Positions 20,149 through 31,592 are shown, counted from the first letter of the stretch. The stretch: 64,000 bases of DNA from Eucommia ulmoides (GCA_016647705.1 JAENRU010000488.1:437501-501500), one strand, 5' to 3'. A program made the numbers and translations. Notes: generated from the sequence alone by a model not told the origin.

Positions 20149-22601
20149 ACGTCACTAAACAACATTGTAAATCTATACAACACATATAGTAATTTCATCT
20201 GATAGGGATACACCGTCCCGAATATAAAAACAATCAAACAAATCCCTTAAACCTCACTTAGATTTCATCTCTGATATCTCGTCTCAAAGACTCCTTTGCA
20301 TGACCCGCATAACTCTATCTAGCGCCAGTAGGGGACCGATTGACTCCTAGCTATTGCACCTGCGAGTGTACTGCCTTCTTAGTAAAAATATTTTTTTATA
20401 ATAAAGCTTATTCTACAACATCTAAATGGGATCAAGCGGAAGTACATAAATACAACATAACTCGTAAAATCTCCAATATAGAAACAGGGAAAATAAAGTG
20501 ACATAATTAAGTTCCATTCACATCCAACTAATATAGAAATCATATTAATCATCATGATAATAAATATCAAACCAGCCAAAATACGTAAAACACCATATCT
20601 CAAATACACACGCTGGCCAGCCCTAGTGTCGTTTTAACCTCACGATTGGGAGTTACAACGGTACCGTAACATCCGTAGGAATGCCTTCCTACAAAATATC
20701 CACACCCCTTTTTGGGGAGAAATATAATCCACACCCCTTACGGGGAGAAATATCCACATCTCTTGGGAAGAATCCACACCCCTTACGGGGAGAAATATGA
20801 TCCACACCCCTTTCGGGGAGAACAACTATGGTATCGTCAAAATCATTAGTATAGTTAAAAACCCACATCCCTTACGGGAAGAAATACATTTTCACACCAC
20901 ATCGTCGAATCACCACGTCTATCTCTTTTCTTCAAAACCAACTTTTAAATCCAAAATCATAGTTCACACTTTCTTTAAAGAAAATGTCTGATTTTATCAA
21001 AATCACTTTTCCACCTTTTATTTTTAGAAAATCAGGCATTTTTTATTTGAAAAACAGATGTTTTTTATTCTCTTTTAAAAACACCATCTGATTTCACCTA
21101 ATCCAACAAAAATTTATTTTCCACTTCTTTTCGAAAATCATCGAAATCTTTCAAAAATTCAATTTACCAGCTCTCCCAAATCCTACTTGATCCATATCAT
21201 TTATATACATAGAAAAATAGATTGGCAAGAAAACAGTACACTCACCTCGATATCTGTTTTACAAAACTGACACTGACCACACTCTATCTGGACGTCGGTG
21301 CCTACGAACCTAATAGTGACAGAGCCTAAATTAATATCTTATCCAAAACATCCTAATCATGCAATACAGACCCTATATTTCAAATCGTTACTATTTTACG
21401 TACCACGTAATTAAAATTAATTAATCGTTACAAAATTATTACGATTTTAGGATTTGTAACGCTAAATAAAATTTAATTTAACGAAAATTAATAATCGAAT
21501 GAAATTTCACCTGTTTCCGAATCTTTTGACGATCACGAGATGGGTTTTGGATTTTCCTGGGGTGGTTTCTGCAAATTCCCCATTTTCGTTTTTGTTTTTC
21601 TCTTTTCTTCCTTCTTTTTTCTTTCTTCTTTGTTTTTTTTTTTTTTTCCGGTTCTGTTTGGTTTCAGTTGCCGGTCGCCGACGACCTTCATTCGCCGTCG
21701 ATCAACACACATACACACTATAGCCACCACCGTTTCTGTTTCTACTCTGCTTCATCCAGTATGGCAACACACACCCACGCCGGAACATATCTCCACCAAA
21801 CCGAAGCCACCTTCTCTCTCTCTAACTTTCCAATCGGCCAACTTCGATCACCCCCCTGCATCCACGACGGCGAACGGCATGCATCCACTCACCGAACGAC
21901 GGCGATCACATACCCATAATTTGATCAGGGCCACCACCCACACCGGACTGCACCCCCTTGCTGGCGAACCTTTCCCTCTATTTTCTCTGTTTTTGTTTGG
22001 AATCCACCGGCACACACACACACCCTTAGTTGATCACCCACACACAACGAAACATCCTCACACACGTTGTTGATCTCCGGTTGATCAACGGCGACGACAC
22101 ACACCCATGCCGGAGCAACGACGACGATCCGAACCCACCATCCCGAACCTTCTCCTCTCTCTCTCTCGATTTTTTGATTTCTTCTTTTGAGGTGCTCCCC
22201 TAAGGAATTACATGCATGTACATATATATATGCATGGCTGGGTTTTGATTATTTCATACCACGTCGCCCACTCCTGATTCCCCTGTCTCCGGCGCCTTCA
22301 CGGCACACACGGGATATGTATATATATATATACATATTCTTTTAATCAAAATATCCTTTCCTCCCCCCAATTTTCTTAAAATCTCATTTTTCGGTTCAAT
22401 TTTACATTTAATACTTTCTTAAATTGCAATTCCACCCCAACAAAATTTTAATTCAAAAGTTAAATGCCAATTTTAGATTGAATGTTTTCTAAATTTACAA
22501 ATTGACCCCAAAACCTTTTAAATCAAATAATAAATTACGCCACCTACCCCGTTATTTTTGAAACATTTAAGATACGACTAAAAAAAATCAGGGTCTTACA
22601 A
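20149..22601 (+). mobile_element. Truncated solo LTR (LTR-B), related to LTR-A
   Basis: It aligns along its length with the LTR at 784-3618: the shared segments ACACCGTCCC, GTACTGCCTTCTTAG, the hairpin minisatellite, the T-rich tract then GATGGGTTTTGGATTTT start, and the ending GGGTCTTACA at 22601. The TGTCACACC start and about the first 55 bp are missing at the LINE-filler junction. To its right LINE-B begins at once, so it was inserted in LINE-B near the ORF1/ORF2 boundary. No internal retrotransposon genes. Confidence 0.8.
20698..20886 (+). repeat. Mini-hairpin minisatellite inside LTR-B
   Basis: Five units with the core ATCCACACCCCTTACGGGGA plus an outlying sixth (20861-20883). Stem variants CCCCTTTTTGGGG, CCCCTTACGGGG and CCCCTTTCGGGG keep the pairing while the loop varies. 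The position within the LTR is the same as in LTR-A. Confidence 0.85.
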
Positions 22602-23319
22602 CGCCACTGATACGACAAGCGCAGACACGGATGGTTTTCAACTCGTTCGAAAGAAAAATGCAAGAGTGAAGGTTCCAGAGTCGATTGGAGGTATATCCAA
22701 GACTTTGGGAATGGTAACACGTCATCAATTAAAGTTTAATGACCGATTCCATTTTGTTTTGGAATTGTAGGGGTATCGAAAATCCGAGTACCCTTGCTAG
22801 ACTAAAACGAATAGTGAAGTCTTTGAAAGTTTCATTTGCCGGAGTTATTGATCCATGGATTGATGAATCTAACATGGGGAGAGTAAATAAAGGTTTCAAG
22901 TTCCATAACGCAGTCTCTAATCAAGGTGAGTTGGGTAAAATTTGGGTTTTATGGAAGAATAACCTGGAAGTCCAAATTGTTCGTTCGTACCGTCAATTTA
23001 TTGCCTGTAAGTTATCTTGGTTAAACTTGGAGTTTTTGATTGTGGTGGTTTATGCTAGTTGCTATCAGATTGACCGTAGAATTCTTTGGGAGGATCTTCT
23101 CATTACTACTAACTCGGTCTCTATTTTGATAATTTGGGGGGTGATTTTAATGTTGTTCAAAGTACATCAGAGAAGTTGGGTCGTTTAACCCCTTCTTGGA
23201 GTGCTATGCAAGAGTTTAATATTTGTATTAATTCAGCTGGTCTTGTGGAGCCCCCGTTCACGGGGTCGACTTTTACTTTTTGTAACAATCGTCAAGGGCT
23301 ATCTTGACAATATTCTCGG
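22602..23319 (+). pseudogene. LINE-B: end of ORF1 and endonuclease domain, frameshifted
   Basis: It opens with a DGFQLVRKKN segment typical of the ORF1/ORF2 junction region, also present in LINE-A (DLEGFQMVRRK, about 36000). The endonuclease follows from 22739: ILFWNCRGI (the N-RG motif), IDPWID where the family normally has a Glu, and GDFNVV in a shifted frame near 23140. The frame breaks at a G run at about 23137 and at a TGA near 23306. Expression as one protein is impossible here. Confidence 0.8.
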
Positions 23320-24945
23320 TTGGACAGAATCCTGGTTTCGCCCTCGATTTGTAACTCGTTCGATGGTCGGGTTGAGCATTTGGAACGTATTAATTCGGAC
23401 CACTGCCCGCTAATTCTACACTCATCGTCTTTTTCATACAATGGTCTGAAACTATTTCGGTTTCAACGAATGTGGACGTTGCATGAGGATATTCTTGAAG
23501 TGGTCAAATGTGCATGGAATGCTTCTCATCAAAATCCTTTGGTTCGTCTAAGTCTTAATATCAAATCGGTGAGGGAGGCTCTTAAAGTGTGGAATGCCCA
23601 AACTATTGGGAACATTTTTGTTGAGTTAAATTCTTGGAAGGATAGGGTGGAAGCTTATGATTCAATGCTTCAAACCAACTGGTCTCAAGGAGTTTCGAAC
23701 GTATTTGATCACGCTACCACAGAATATAACAATCTTCTTTTGAAAGAGAAAGTCTTTTGGAAACAAAAATCTCATGAGCATTGGCTAGCAGAGGGAGATA
23801 GTAATTCTAAATTCTTCCATACGTCCGTCACAATGCGTAACTCTCCTCTATGCTTGTCTGATATTCGTTATGAAGATGGAAGTAGTTTGGTTGGTCCCAA
23901 TTTGTTTCATGAAGCAGCTATTGAGTTTTTCAAGGATCTATATTCGTCTACCCAGGTTTCTTATTCGAACACTGTCTTTGATTCCATCCCACGCATAGTC
24001 ACGGATATGGATAATGCCATGTTATTGGCTCCTTTCTCGATGGAGGAAATTAAAGAGGCCATGTGGTCCATACCCATTGATGGTGCTCCAGGTATCGATT
24101 ATCTCTCTTCTAGTTTTTTCCAATCTTCTTGGGATATTGTGAGTAAGGATATTTGGGAAGCAGGTAATTATTTTCTTAAAGGAAATTCCCTCCCTACGGC
24201 TCTCTCTAGCACATTATTGGTCCTTATTCCTAAGACGTCTCAACCTGCATCTCTCAAAGATTTCCGCCCGATCAGTTTATGTAATATTTGCTATAAAATC
24301 TTTTCTAAGGCTTTATCTACAAGATTGGCGTCTCTCCTCCCAAAATTAATTTCTGTTCAACAACATGATTTTGTTAAAGACAGGTCCATCGTCGAAGCAA
24401 TTGGGCTAGCCCAAGAGCTTGTCAAAGATTTGAGCAAGAATATTCGTGGTCTTAATGTTATGCTCAAGCTCGATATGGCTAAAGCTTATGATCGTATTGA
24501 ATGGAATTTTTTAATTGAGGTGCTTAATCGATATGGTTTTAGCTCAGGATTTATTGTTGCTGCCTCTAGTTGTTTTGACTCGACTTATTTCTCAGTGGTG
24601 TTTCAGGGGGTCTATAAAGGTTGGTTTCCTGCTTCTAGAGGATTGCGTCAAGGCAATCCTATTTCTCCCTTATTATTTATTTTGGCTCAAGAGGTTCTTA
24701 GTCGGAATATCTATCAATCCATGATAGATGGTGGGGTCCATCCTTTTGTAACTAAAAGATGTTGTCCTCTAGTTTTCCACTTGATATTTGCAGATGATAC
24801 CCTCATTTTCTGCAATGGAAGTTCTCGCAGTATTAGAAATCTAATGAAGGTGCTTGAAGAGTATCAATTAGCCTCCGGTCAGCTTGTGAGTGCTCCAAAA
24901 AGTAATTTCTATTTACATCATAACTGTCCTAATACGCGTCGTTAG
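23320..24945 (+). pseudogene. LINE-B ORF2: reverse-transcriptase domain (open 541 codons)
   Basis: The longest open stretch of LINE-B. It starts in the endonuclease end (LDRILVS; SDHCPLIL, residues 27-34) and contains a complete-looking non-LTR reverse transcriptase: IPKTSQPASLKDFRPISLCN (about residues 303-322), LKLDMAKAYDRIEW with the first catalytic Asp (about 383-396), GLRQGNPISPLLF (about 440) and LIFADDTLIF with the catalytic Asp pair (about 488-497). No catalytic residue is missing that I can see. The domain is plant L1-like. The frame ends at a TAG (24943-24945) inside ORF2, whose reading continues directly afterward, and the upstream endonuclease is out of frame, so the element is not autonomous. 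Equivalent: 58233-59858. Confidence 0.9.
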
Positions 24946-26893
24946 GCTATTGGTCTGTCCACAGGTTTTAGTCAAGGGGGTTTTCCTTGTACTTATCTTG
25001 GAGTGCCCCTTACCTACGGCCATTTGAAAGCAATTCACTTTGCTGGTCTTATCGAGAAAGTGTCCAAGAAAGTTGATGGGTGGAAAGCTAAGCTTCTTTC
25101 TAGTGGAGGTAAACTTATTCTGCTAAAGCATGTTCTATCTTCATTCATTTTTCATCTTTTAGCATCCACATGTGTTCACAATAGCATTTTGGTAGATATA
25201 GAATCCATGTTTGCGAACTTCTTTTGGGGTCACTCGGATTCAGGAAAGAAAAGGCACTGGGTGGCTTAGCAGAAAATCTTTCAAGATACCTCTATAGGTG
25301 GTCTTAGTCTTCGGAAGCTTAAAGATATGAAGAAGGCTTTCTCTCTCAAACGGATTTGGTCTTTGTTGAAAGGGAATTCTCTCTGGTGCGACTTTATGCG
25401 ATCTAAATATACTAAAAATCTTCCGTTATCTCTGTGGACAGATCAAATTGGGAGTTCTAAAATATGGAAAGATATTTTGTCGGCTAAAAATATTTTTCTG
25501 CAATTTTCAAGATGGAAAGTTGGCAATGGCGAGATCACTAGCTTTTGGCATGATGATTGGGGATTTGGTATCCTAGCTAATGATCTTCATTTTACCAACT
25601 CGTTGTCTTCTATAAAAATATTTTTACAGGACGAGGAATGAAATTCCCCAGATCTGGAGAATGATGTTCAGGATTTTTTGGAAAGCTCCCTTTCTATTTT
25701 ATCATCGAAATTTGATTCTCTCAACTGGATCCCTAGCAAAAATGGTGTTTTCTCTATCAAATCTGCTTGGAGAGCTATTAGCGACGATGTAATACCAATT
25801 GATCATTATTCTAATCTTTGGAGTTTACGTGTTCCTTTGAAGATTAAGATTTTCATGTGGCGGCTATTGAAGAACAAACTTGCGGTGGATGATATCATTC
25901 AGAAAATGAGAGTTCTTTTGGTGTCCGGTTGTCGTTGCTGTTTCTTTCGATCAACTGAGACTATTCAACAACTTTTTCTAGATAGTGAGGTTACTGCTAA
26001 GGTTTGGCGGCATTTTAGCTCATTCTTTAATATTCCTTTTATTCCTCAACCTTTAATCCACCGTATTAAGTTGTGGTGGAGTAGGCTAAAGGGAGTTCTC
26101 AGTTTCATAAAATAGGGGCGTTGATCCCGTCGCTGATCTGTTGGGAGATTTGGTTGAATCGGAATTGTGCTATCCATGATAAAGTTTCTATGTCTAATAA
26201 ATGGATTATTACCAAAGTCAGAAATTGGATTAAGGCGCTAAGCCCTTTGATTAAATCTACATCGGTTTCTTCTTCTTTTGGGACTCATTCTCTGGCTCTA
26301 TTGGGCTGTCTGATTAAGCAGGTAATTCGTCTTCGGCCCCTGATCTGTCGTTGGACCTGTTCGCCCGAGGGGAGCTTCAAACTTAATGTCGACGGTGCTT
26401 TAAAGAGGGAGACCATGACGGCTTCTTGTGGAGGTGTTGTGCATGACAGTAATGGAACTATTATCTGAGCGTTCTTCTCTCCCTTTTCAGTTAGTTCGAG
26501 TTTCCTAGCTGAGTTCCACGGTTTGTTCTTGGGGATTCAGGAGGCTCTTCGTTTGGGCCAGCTTCTCCTTCGGGTAGAAAGTGATTGGTTAGCCCTGGTT
26601 TATTCAATCAAGAAGGATAGTCCAATCTGGTCGATTGCTCATCTCTGGAACACGGTTCGGTTTTGGATTCTTTCATTTGACATTCAGATTTTCCATGTTC
26701 ATCGAGAGTGTAATTTTGTTGTTGATCGTCTGACTAGTATTGTTTCATCTAGCCCTTTGTTTTTTCCTGTAGGGAGCCCCTTACCTCCCGACGTAATTTC
26801 TTATGCTCGTGAGGATCAAGAGGATCTTTCCCGCCTGAGGTTGTAACTTTTTCCACATTTTATATAAAGAGTTCCTTTTTAAAAAAAAAAAAA
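24946..26893 (+). pseudogene. LINE-B ORF2 C-terminus (zinc-binding, RNase H) and poly-A tail
   Basis: Continues ORF2 through in-frame stops at 25267, 25639, 26113 and 26466. Visible parts are the connection region (YLGVPLTYGHLK, GGKLILLKHVLSS), the RT-associated zinc-binding domain (VPLKIKIFMWRLLKNKLAVD at about 25830) and an RNase H-like domain (KLNVDGAL at 26379, EFHGLFLGIQEAL, ESDWLALV, HRECNFVVDRL at about 26700). A short 3' UTR ends in about 14 A (26880-26893). The string of stops in otherwise well-preserved sequence points to moderate age. Confidence 0.85.
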
Positions 26894-27657
26894 ATGAAGA
26901 AATACTTTGATCTCTCAAATTATACATTTGGAGAGATCCAGACCGTATATTATTTTTAATTATTGTGTGAAATGCACACTATTTATAATATAGATCAAAT
27001 TATTTAGGAGAAGTTAATTATATATATATTAAATTTCATAATTTAAATAACATAATTAAAATAATATTAGAAAAACACGAGTAATTTTATTGTTTGGTTT
27101 TTGAATTGTTGAAAAATGTTGGGTTTTTTGGGTTTAGAAGTGTGTGTGTGTGAAATCTTTATGTTTGAATGTGTTATGTTATATTATTCTAAGGGTTGGA
27201 TTTCTGTAGAAAGAAAAGTAATGAACCATTGGCCAACTCAAAAAGGTTAATTTACTTCCTTTTTTTCAATTGATTTCTTCACGATTTTTAAAAAAAAAGA
27301 AAATTATATAAAAAAAAATATTAAATTAGTATTTTTAGTGACCTATAATATCTAAGATTTTATTTTTCATTAACTATTTTTTTTTAATCTTTATAAATTA
27401 AAAAATTGGATAAAAATAGCAAAAATATTTGTTTTAGTAACTTATATTCTAGTTATTTTCAAACTAATTATCAACATAACACTATATAAATTTTTTTTTA
27501 CTTTTTTTCAAAAAAGAAAAAAAGAAAATCAACGGAAAATTAATCTTCATGTAAAATATACTCTATATAGTTACAGATACACTTTTCTTCTACAAATCCC
27601 CATATATATATATATATACAGAGAGAGAGAGAGAGAGAGAGAGTATATCTATCTATA
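26894..27657. other. Downstream flank of gene B, paralogous to gene A flank
   Basis: AT-rich, with no gene. The left 120 bp match 35300-35420 (the DNA left of LINE-A) and the rest matches 5170-5430 and 6430-6928 (right of LINE-A). The A-side LINE therefore sits in a site that is still empty here near 27010-27025. Simple repeats: GT near 27141, TA near 27605 and GA at 27620-27642. Confidence 0.75.
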
Positions 27658-28917
27658 TTAGAAAAGCTTGCTTGATCCACTTGGTAAACTAGAGTTGGCA
27701 TCATCCCTCATTTGGGAAAGACTCCTCCCAAGTTGCAGAGCCACCTTCATCTCAAACAACTCTCCATTCTCTCTCCTTTCATACTCTCTCTCCTCCAAAT
27801 TTGACTCTATGAACTCCTCCATGTACCTAAAGAACCCTGCATTCCCTCTATACATCTCCACCACCATCCCCACCTGCACACCATGCTCCAATGTGTTGAC
27901 TGCACTTGCTAGGGCCCCACCGACCACCCCGAGAACGGTAGCCCACCACCCTCCAAACCCTAAAAGGGCCGATCCAATGGCTGCAAGGCCAGTTAGGGTT
28001 GGACCGGCAATGGCCAAGATCTTGTTAAGCCTCATTTTATCCTCACCCAACCTCAAGTAGCCTTCTTTATCACTCTTTATAACCCTAACCATCTCCCTCA
28101 ATTCCTCCTCCAACTTCAAATTCCAACCATTTTTTCCACTTTCCAAATTTACCCTTTCCGCCTTTTTCCGATCGTGTTTAGGCCACCAAATCGCGGGCTC
28201 CAATTTCGCTGGAAATTTCTCGAGCATAACGCCGATTAGGGGCAGCGGGTAGGCCTTGTCTAGGGCCAAAACCCTCTCCATTGCTTCATTCACATCGCTC
28301 TCACAAGGGTAAGTTTGGTGTTTCCTACTCAATAACGAGGTTTTGATTTGTTCATGCAATTGCTTGAACAATCTAGAGGCATTCCTTTGCTCCTCAACAA
28401 GTTGGGATGGTTGGATCTTGTTCATGATCACAAGCATCCCAGTGGCTGCCATGTACAAGATTGTAGAGGAGAGTTTTAGGGCAAGTGTAGAGGATCCAGC
28501 ACCGGCGCCAGTAGTCGCGGCAATCCCTGCAATTGTAGATGCAAAGAGAGTGATTGTGTTGATAGATGTCAAGAGGAGGGTATTCCAGTTGTTCCTTTGT
28601 TCTCCAATGTTCCTGTGAATCTCAAACCTATCTCCAATCACCTCCAAAATTGCATACATTTTTTCCAAAACCAAAGGGTCTGGAAAATTCGGGTCCTTGT
28701 TTGCAAAAATAGATTTTTTCTCTTTTGGTTTATAAGTTCCATTTGAGTACAAGTGATCAAATGAAGCTTGTACGGAGATAGAATTGGTTGGCCGGAGCTT
28801 TGGGAAGTAGTTGTTGCCGGTGGCCAAAACAAGCCCTCTTGATGATCTCCGGTTGATCATGGAAGAACAAAAACTGGGTTTCGAGGTAGAAAAACTTGAA
28901 GATTGAATCATTGCCAT
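27658..28917 (-). CDS. At4g22030-like protein, gene B copy 1
   Basis: An intact single exon, 419 codons, minus strand, colinear with gene A with about 22 amino-acid replacements and no indels by my reading (for example A-side I63 is K, N185 is K, G347 is V). It has the same layout: Ser/Arg-rich N-terminus resembling a plastid transit peptide, hydrophobic segments at about 114-165 and 300-340, conserved LDKAYPLPLIGVMLEKFPAK and ERRENGELFEM. There is no F-box motif despite the family name. Differences are scattered and mostly conservative, which suggests the protein remains under selection. Protein identical to the copy at 62572. Function unknown. Confidence 0.9.
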   Translation of the reverse strand: MAMIQSSSFSTSKPSFCSSMINRRSSRGLVLATGNNYFPKLRPTNSISVQASFDHLYSNGTYKPKEKKSIFANKDPNFPDPLVLEKMYAILEVIGDRFEIHRNIGEQRNNWNTLLLTSINTITLFASTIAGIAATTGAGAGSSTLALKLSSTILYMAATGMLVIMNKIQPSQLVEEQRNASRLFKQLHEQIKTSLLSRKHQTYPCESDVNEAMERVLALDKAYPLPLIGVMLEKFPAKLEPAIWWPKHDRKKAERVNLESGKNGWNLKLEEELREMVRVIKSDKEGYLRLGEDKMRLNKILAIAGPTLTGLAAIGSALLGFGGWWATVLGVVGGALASAVNTLEHGVQVGMVVEMYRGNAGFFRYMEEFIESNLEEREYERRENGELFEMKVALQLGRSLSQMRDDANSSLPSGSSKLF

Positions 28918-29037
28918 AATCCACTTCTTGTTTTCCTTAGGGTATAAAAAAAATGTTGGGTTTTTAGGGTTTAGAGAGAGAAAGAGAGTTTGTGTTTTGT
29001 TTGGAGATTTAGAATTTTGATATATGGGTTTTGAAGG

Positions 29038-29081
29038 TGTTTATGATATATATATATATATATGCGATGGGTGGGTGGGTG
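29038..29081 (-). promoter_or_regulatory. Core promoter of gene B: TATA repeats beside (GGGT)4
   Basis: An alternating TA run (29046-29061) serves as TATA box on the minus strand about 130 bp before the ATG at 28917. Directly upstream of it the plus strand reads GGGTGGGTGGGTGGGT (29067-29082), four G-triplets with single-base loops, an especially stable type of G-quadruplex sequence. The arrangement matches gene A although the repeat unit differs (GGGGT there). Confidence 0.6.
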
Positions 29082-29124
29082 GGTTGAATTAGTGAAGATG
29101 GAAAAGAGAAATCTGAAATGGTCT

Positions 29125-29146
29125 ATTGTTCAAAGGGTTGAACAAT
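29125..29146. repeat. Short palindrome upstream of gene B
   Basis: ATTGTTCAA-AGGG-TTGAACAAT: 9-bp arms around AGGG, at the point where A/B flank homology begins to fade. It is also the centre of the similarity to the large palindrome at 30272-30612. Gene A keeps most of it at 8426-8445. Confidence 0.8.
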
Positions 29147-29215
29147 ATTGCAAGGAACTTAGTCTTTAGAGTATATAATATAGTGTAGATATATTAAGGG
29201 ATGAAGTAAAGTTGA

Positions 29216-30069
29216 GATCTTGTAATGCTCCTTGTGTTTTCTTTGGGGTTGATTGTAATGCTCCTTTTGAGTATTTGGTGTGTTTGTAGAGGGACTTGTT
29301 GAGTCTTGCGGGCTACATTGCTAGTTCGTATGATTAATAACAAGGGAAACTCTTTCCCTTATTAATATATAATATAAATTGCCTTAAAAAAAACTGTTAG
29401 TTTCAAACTTATTGGGTTAGATTGCACCCCCTCAATTATGCCATAATTTTTAATTTTTAGTCCTTACAAGTACAAGTTTTTGTCTAATTGGCCCTCCAAA
29501 TTGTGTTATAGGTTTCAATTGTCAAACTTTTTTAATCCTACTTTTTTGTGTTTTAATGGTGATTCATAGGTCCATACTGTATACCAAGGTATCCCTACCT
29601 CATTTTCTATTTTTAACAAAACTCTCATTTCATTATTAGATAATATTTTTTGTTAAAAAAAAAAATTAAAAAAATCACTGTTGTCGCTACCATCACCTAC
29701 CACCGTCATTGCCACAAAAAAACATTACAACCACAACAAATTTTTTAAAAAAAAAATATATATGTATTTATTCTAATATAAAAAAAAAATAGAATCTAAT
29801 TTTTTATAATTTTTTTGGGTAAGCGTTGTTTATATAAAATAAGAAGAAGGGTCTCTCTTACTACATAGTACAAGCATACCATGTAGTCCTCACACCAGAA
29901 AAAATTTATATTTTATGCACACTCACAAACCTAGAGAAGAGACTAATTGTCCAAAACAGGGGAACCCACTTATAGTGCCCACATCCTAGCACCAAACATG
30001 GGGTCCTTGGTTGAACACTACAAAATATAAGACACCCAATAATAGACAACGCATCTAACATTTTTTTTC
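29216..30069 (+). repeat. Direct duplication, left copy, with LINE 3' ends
   Basis: Similar over most of its length to 30682-31592. The first about 175 bp look like the 3' end of a plant LINE on the plus strand (GTATTTGGTGTGTTTGTAG, CTTGCGGGCTAC, ...ATATAATATAAATTGCCTT plus A-run at 29384-29391). After about 29810 comes a minus-strand LINE-type tail (T-run, GTTTATATAAAATAAG, then a leader-like segment). No gene. Confidence 0.7.
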
Positions 30070-30271
30070 AATAGACAAATATTATATATAAAATGAGGGA
30101 AATGGTCTTTTTTACTACACGATAATAAGTTGTCGTGTAGCCTGCAAGACCCCAAACTAAGAAAATACACCAATCATTTGCAGACAAGGATCCAAAGCCT
30201 AATTAGTGCCTATATCGTAGCACCGATCGTTCTTTATGCCCATATTGGCCAATCAAAATAAACAAGTTACA
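30070..30271. other. Further minus-strand LINE-tail-like sequence, no gene
   Basis: A T-run followed by ATATAAAATGAGGGAAATGGTC, similar to 29830 and 31360, suggests another 5'-truncated minus-strand LINE end. Nothing coding. Confidence 0.45.
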
Positions 30272-30612
30272 CATTGCAAACTTTGAAAACAACAGTAAAA
30301 ACGTGAATTACATGTTCCTCAACAAGTTTCCATGTCCGTGTGGGCTCCTCCTTTTCATTCTTTCTACTTGACTTCAGCCCTTAATATATGTACACTAATA
30401 TTATATACTCTCAAGACTAAGTTTTACAATATTGTTCAACCCTTTCAACAATATTGTAAAACTTAATCTTGAGAGTATATAATATTAGTGTACATATATT
30501 AAGGGGCTGAAGTCAAGTAGAAAGAATGAAAAGGAGGAGCCCACACGGACATGGAAACTTGTTGAGGAACATGTAATTCACGTTTTTAATGTTGTTTTCA
30601 AAGTTTGCAATG
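30272..30612. repeat. Near-perfect 341-bp palindrome (165/166-bp arms, 10-bp loop)
   Basis: Left arm 30272-30436, spacer CAACCCTTTC, right arm 30447-30612. By eye only two mismatches and one single-base gap separate the arms. The inner about 75 bp of each arm resemble 29139-29210, upstream of gene B (shared AACAATATTG, CTTAGTCTT/CTTAATCTT, GAGTATATAATAT, ATATATTAAGG). A transcript would fold into a long hairpin. It has no coding potential and no target duplication I can define. Confidence 0.9.
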
Positions 30613-30681
30613 TCTACCATCAATTCGGTAGTCGGTAGTGTTCTGGGTAAGATTTACGGGTGTTTTATAAATATTTTGGAA

Positions 30682-31592
30682 GATCTTATAATGCTCCTTG
30701 TGTTTTCTTTGGAGTTGATTGTAATGCTCCTTTTGAGTATTTGGTGTGTTTGTAAAGGGATCTATTGAGTCTTGCGGGCTACATAGTTAGTCCGTAAGAT
30801 TGATAGCAACGGAGACTCTTCCCCTTTTATTAATATATAATATAAATTGCCTATAAAAAAAATGTTGTTTTCAAACTTATTGGGTTAGATTACATATTGA
30901 CCCCTCAATGCCAAAAATTTTAGTTTTTAGTCCTTAAAAGTACAATTTTTTGTCTAATTGGCTCTCCACTTGTGTTATAGGTTTCAATTATTAAACTTTT
31001 TTTAATCTTACTATTCTTTATTTTAATAGTGATTCAAAAGTCCATGCCGTGTATATCAAGGTGTCCCTACCACATTTTCTATTTTTAAAGAAACTCTCGT
31101 TTCATATTATTAGATAATATATTTTGCTAAAAAATTCTCAATTATTTTCTGTCACATAAAAAATCAGGGCCGTCGACCATTGCCTACCACCGCCACTTCC
31201 ACAAAAAACATTACAACCACAACTAATTTTTTGAAAAAAAAAAATAAATGTATTCGTTCTAATATAAAATAAAAAATTATAATCTAATTATTCATAAAAA
31301 AAAAAATAAAAAAATAAAAAAAAATAAAAAAATAATAATAATTGTTGAGTATTGTTTATATAAAATAAGGGAAATGGTCTCCCTTACTACACGGTACAAG
31401 CATACCATATCGTTCGCAAACCACACAAAATATATAGTTTATACACAGCCACAAACCCAAGGGAGAGACTAATTGTCCAAAACAGGGGAATCCACCTAGT
31501 ACCAACATCCTAGCACCAAACATCGGTCCCTGAGTTGAACACTACAAAATATAAGACACACCTAATAATAGACACCACATCTAACATTTATT
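30682..31592 (+). repeat. Direct duplication, right copy
   Basis: The second copy of 29216-30069, opening GATCTTATAATGCTCC and ending near CACATCTAACATTTATTG. It contains the same plus-strand LINE 3' end (to about 30862) and the same minus-strand tail (about 31330-31590). Its divergence from the left copy is much higher than between the 36-kb units, so it is older. Confidence 0.7.

Larger units (their letters stand above)
1..29086 (+). repeat. Tandem segmental duplication, unit copy 1
   Basis: This block recurs in the same order and orientation from 36532 to the window end. Matching landmarks are 37/36568, 6929/43442, 15076/49990, 23320/58233 and 27658/62572. The offset drifts from 36531 to 34914, mainly because the satellite intron is shorter in copy 2. 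By eye the copies differ by a few substitutions per kb plus homopolymer and microsatellite length changes. The true left edge lies before the window, because the sequence starts inside a LINE whose 5' part is seen only at 35421-36531. A real tandem duplication and two haplotypes assembled end to end both fit. Confidence 0.95.

Noticed and set aside
30272-30612. Palindrome as a classical MITE
   Set aside because: No target-site duplication could be defined and its inner arms match local unique sequence upstream of gene B. I kept it as a locally formed inverted duplication, with MITE as the alternative.
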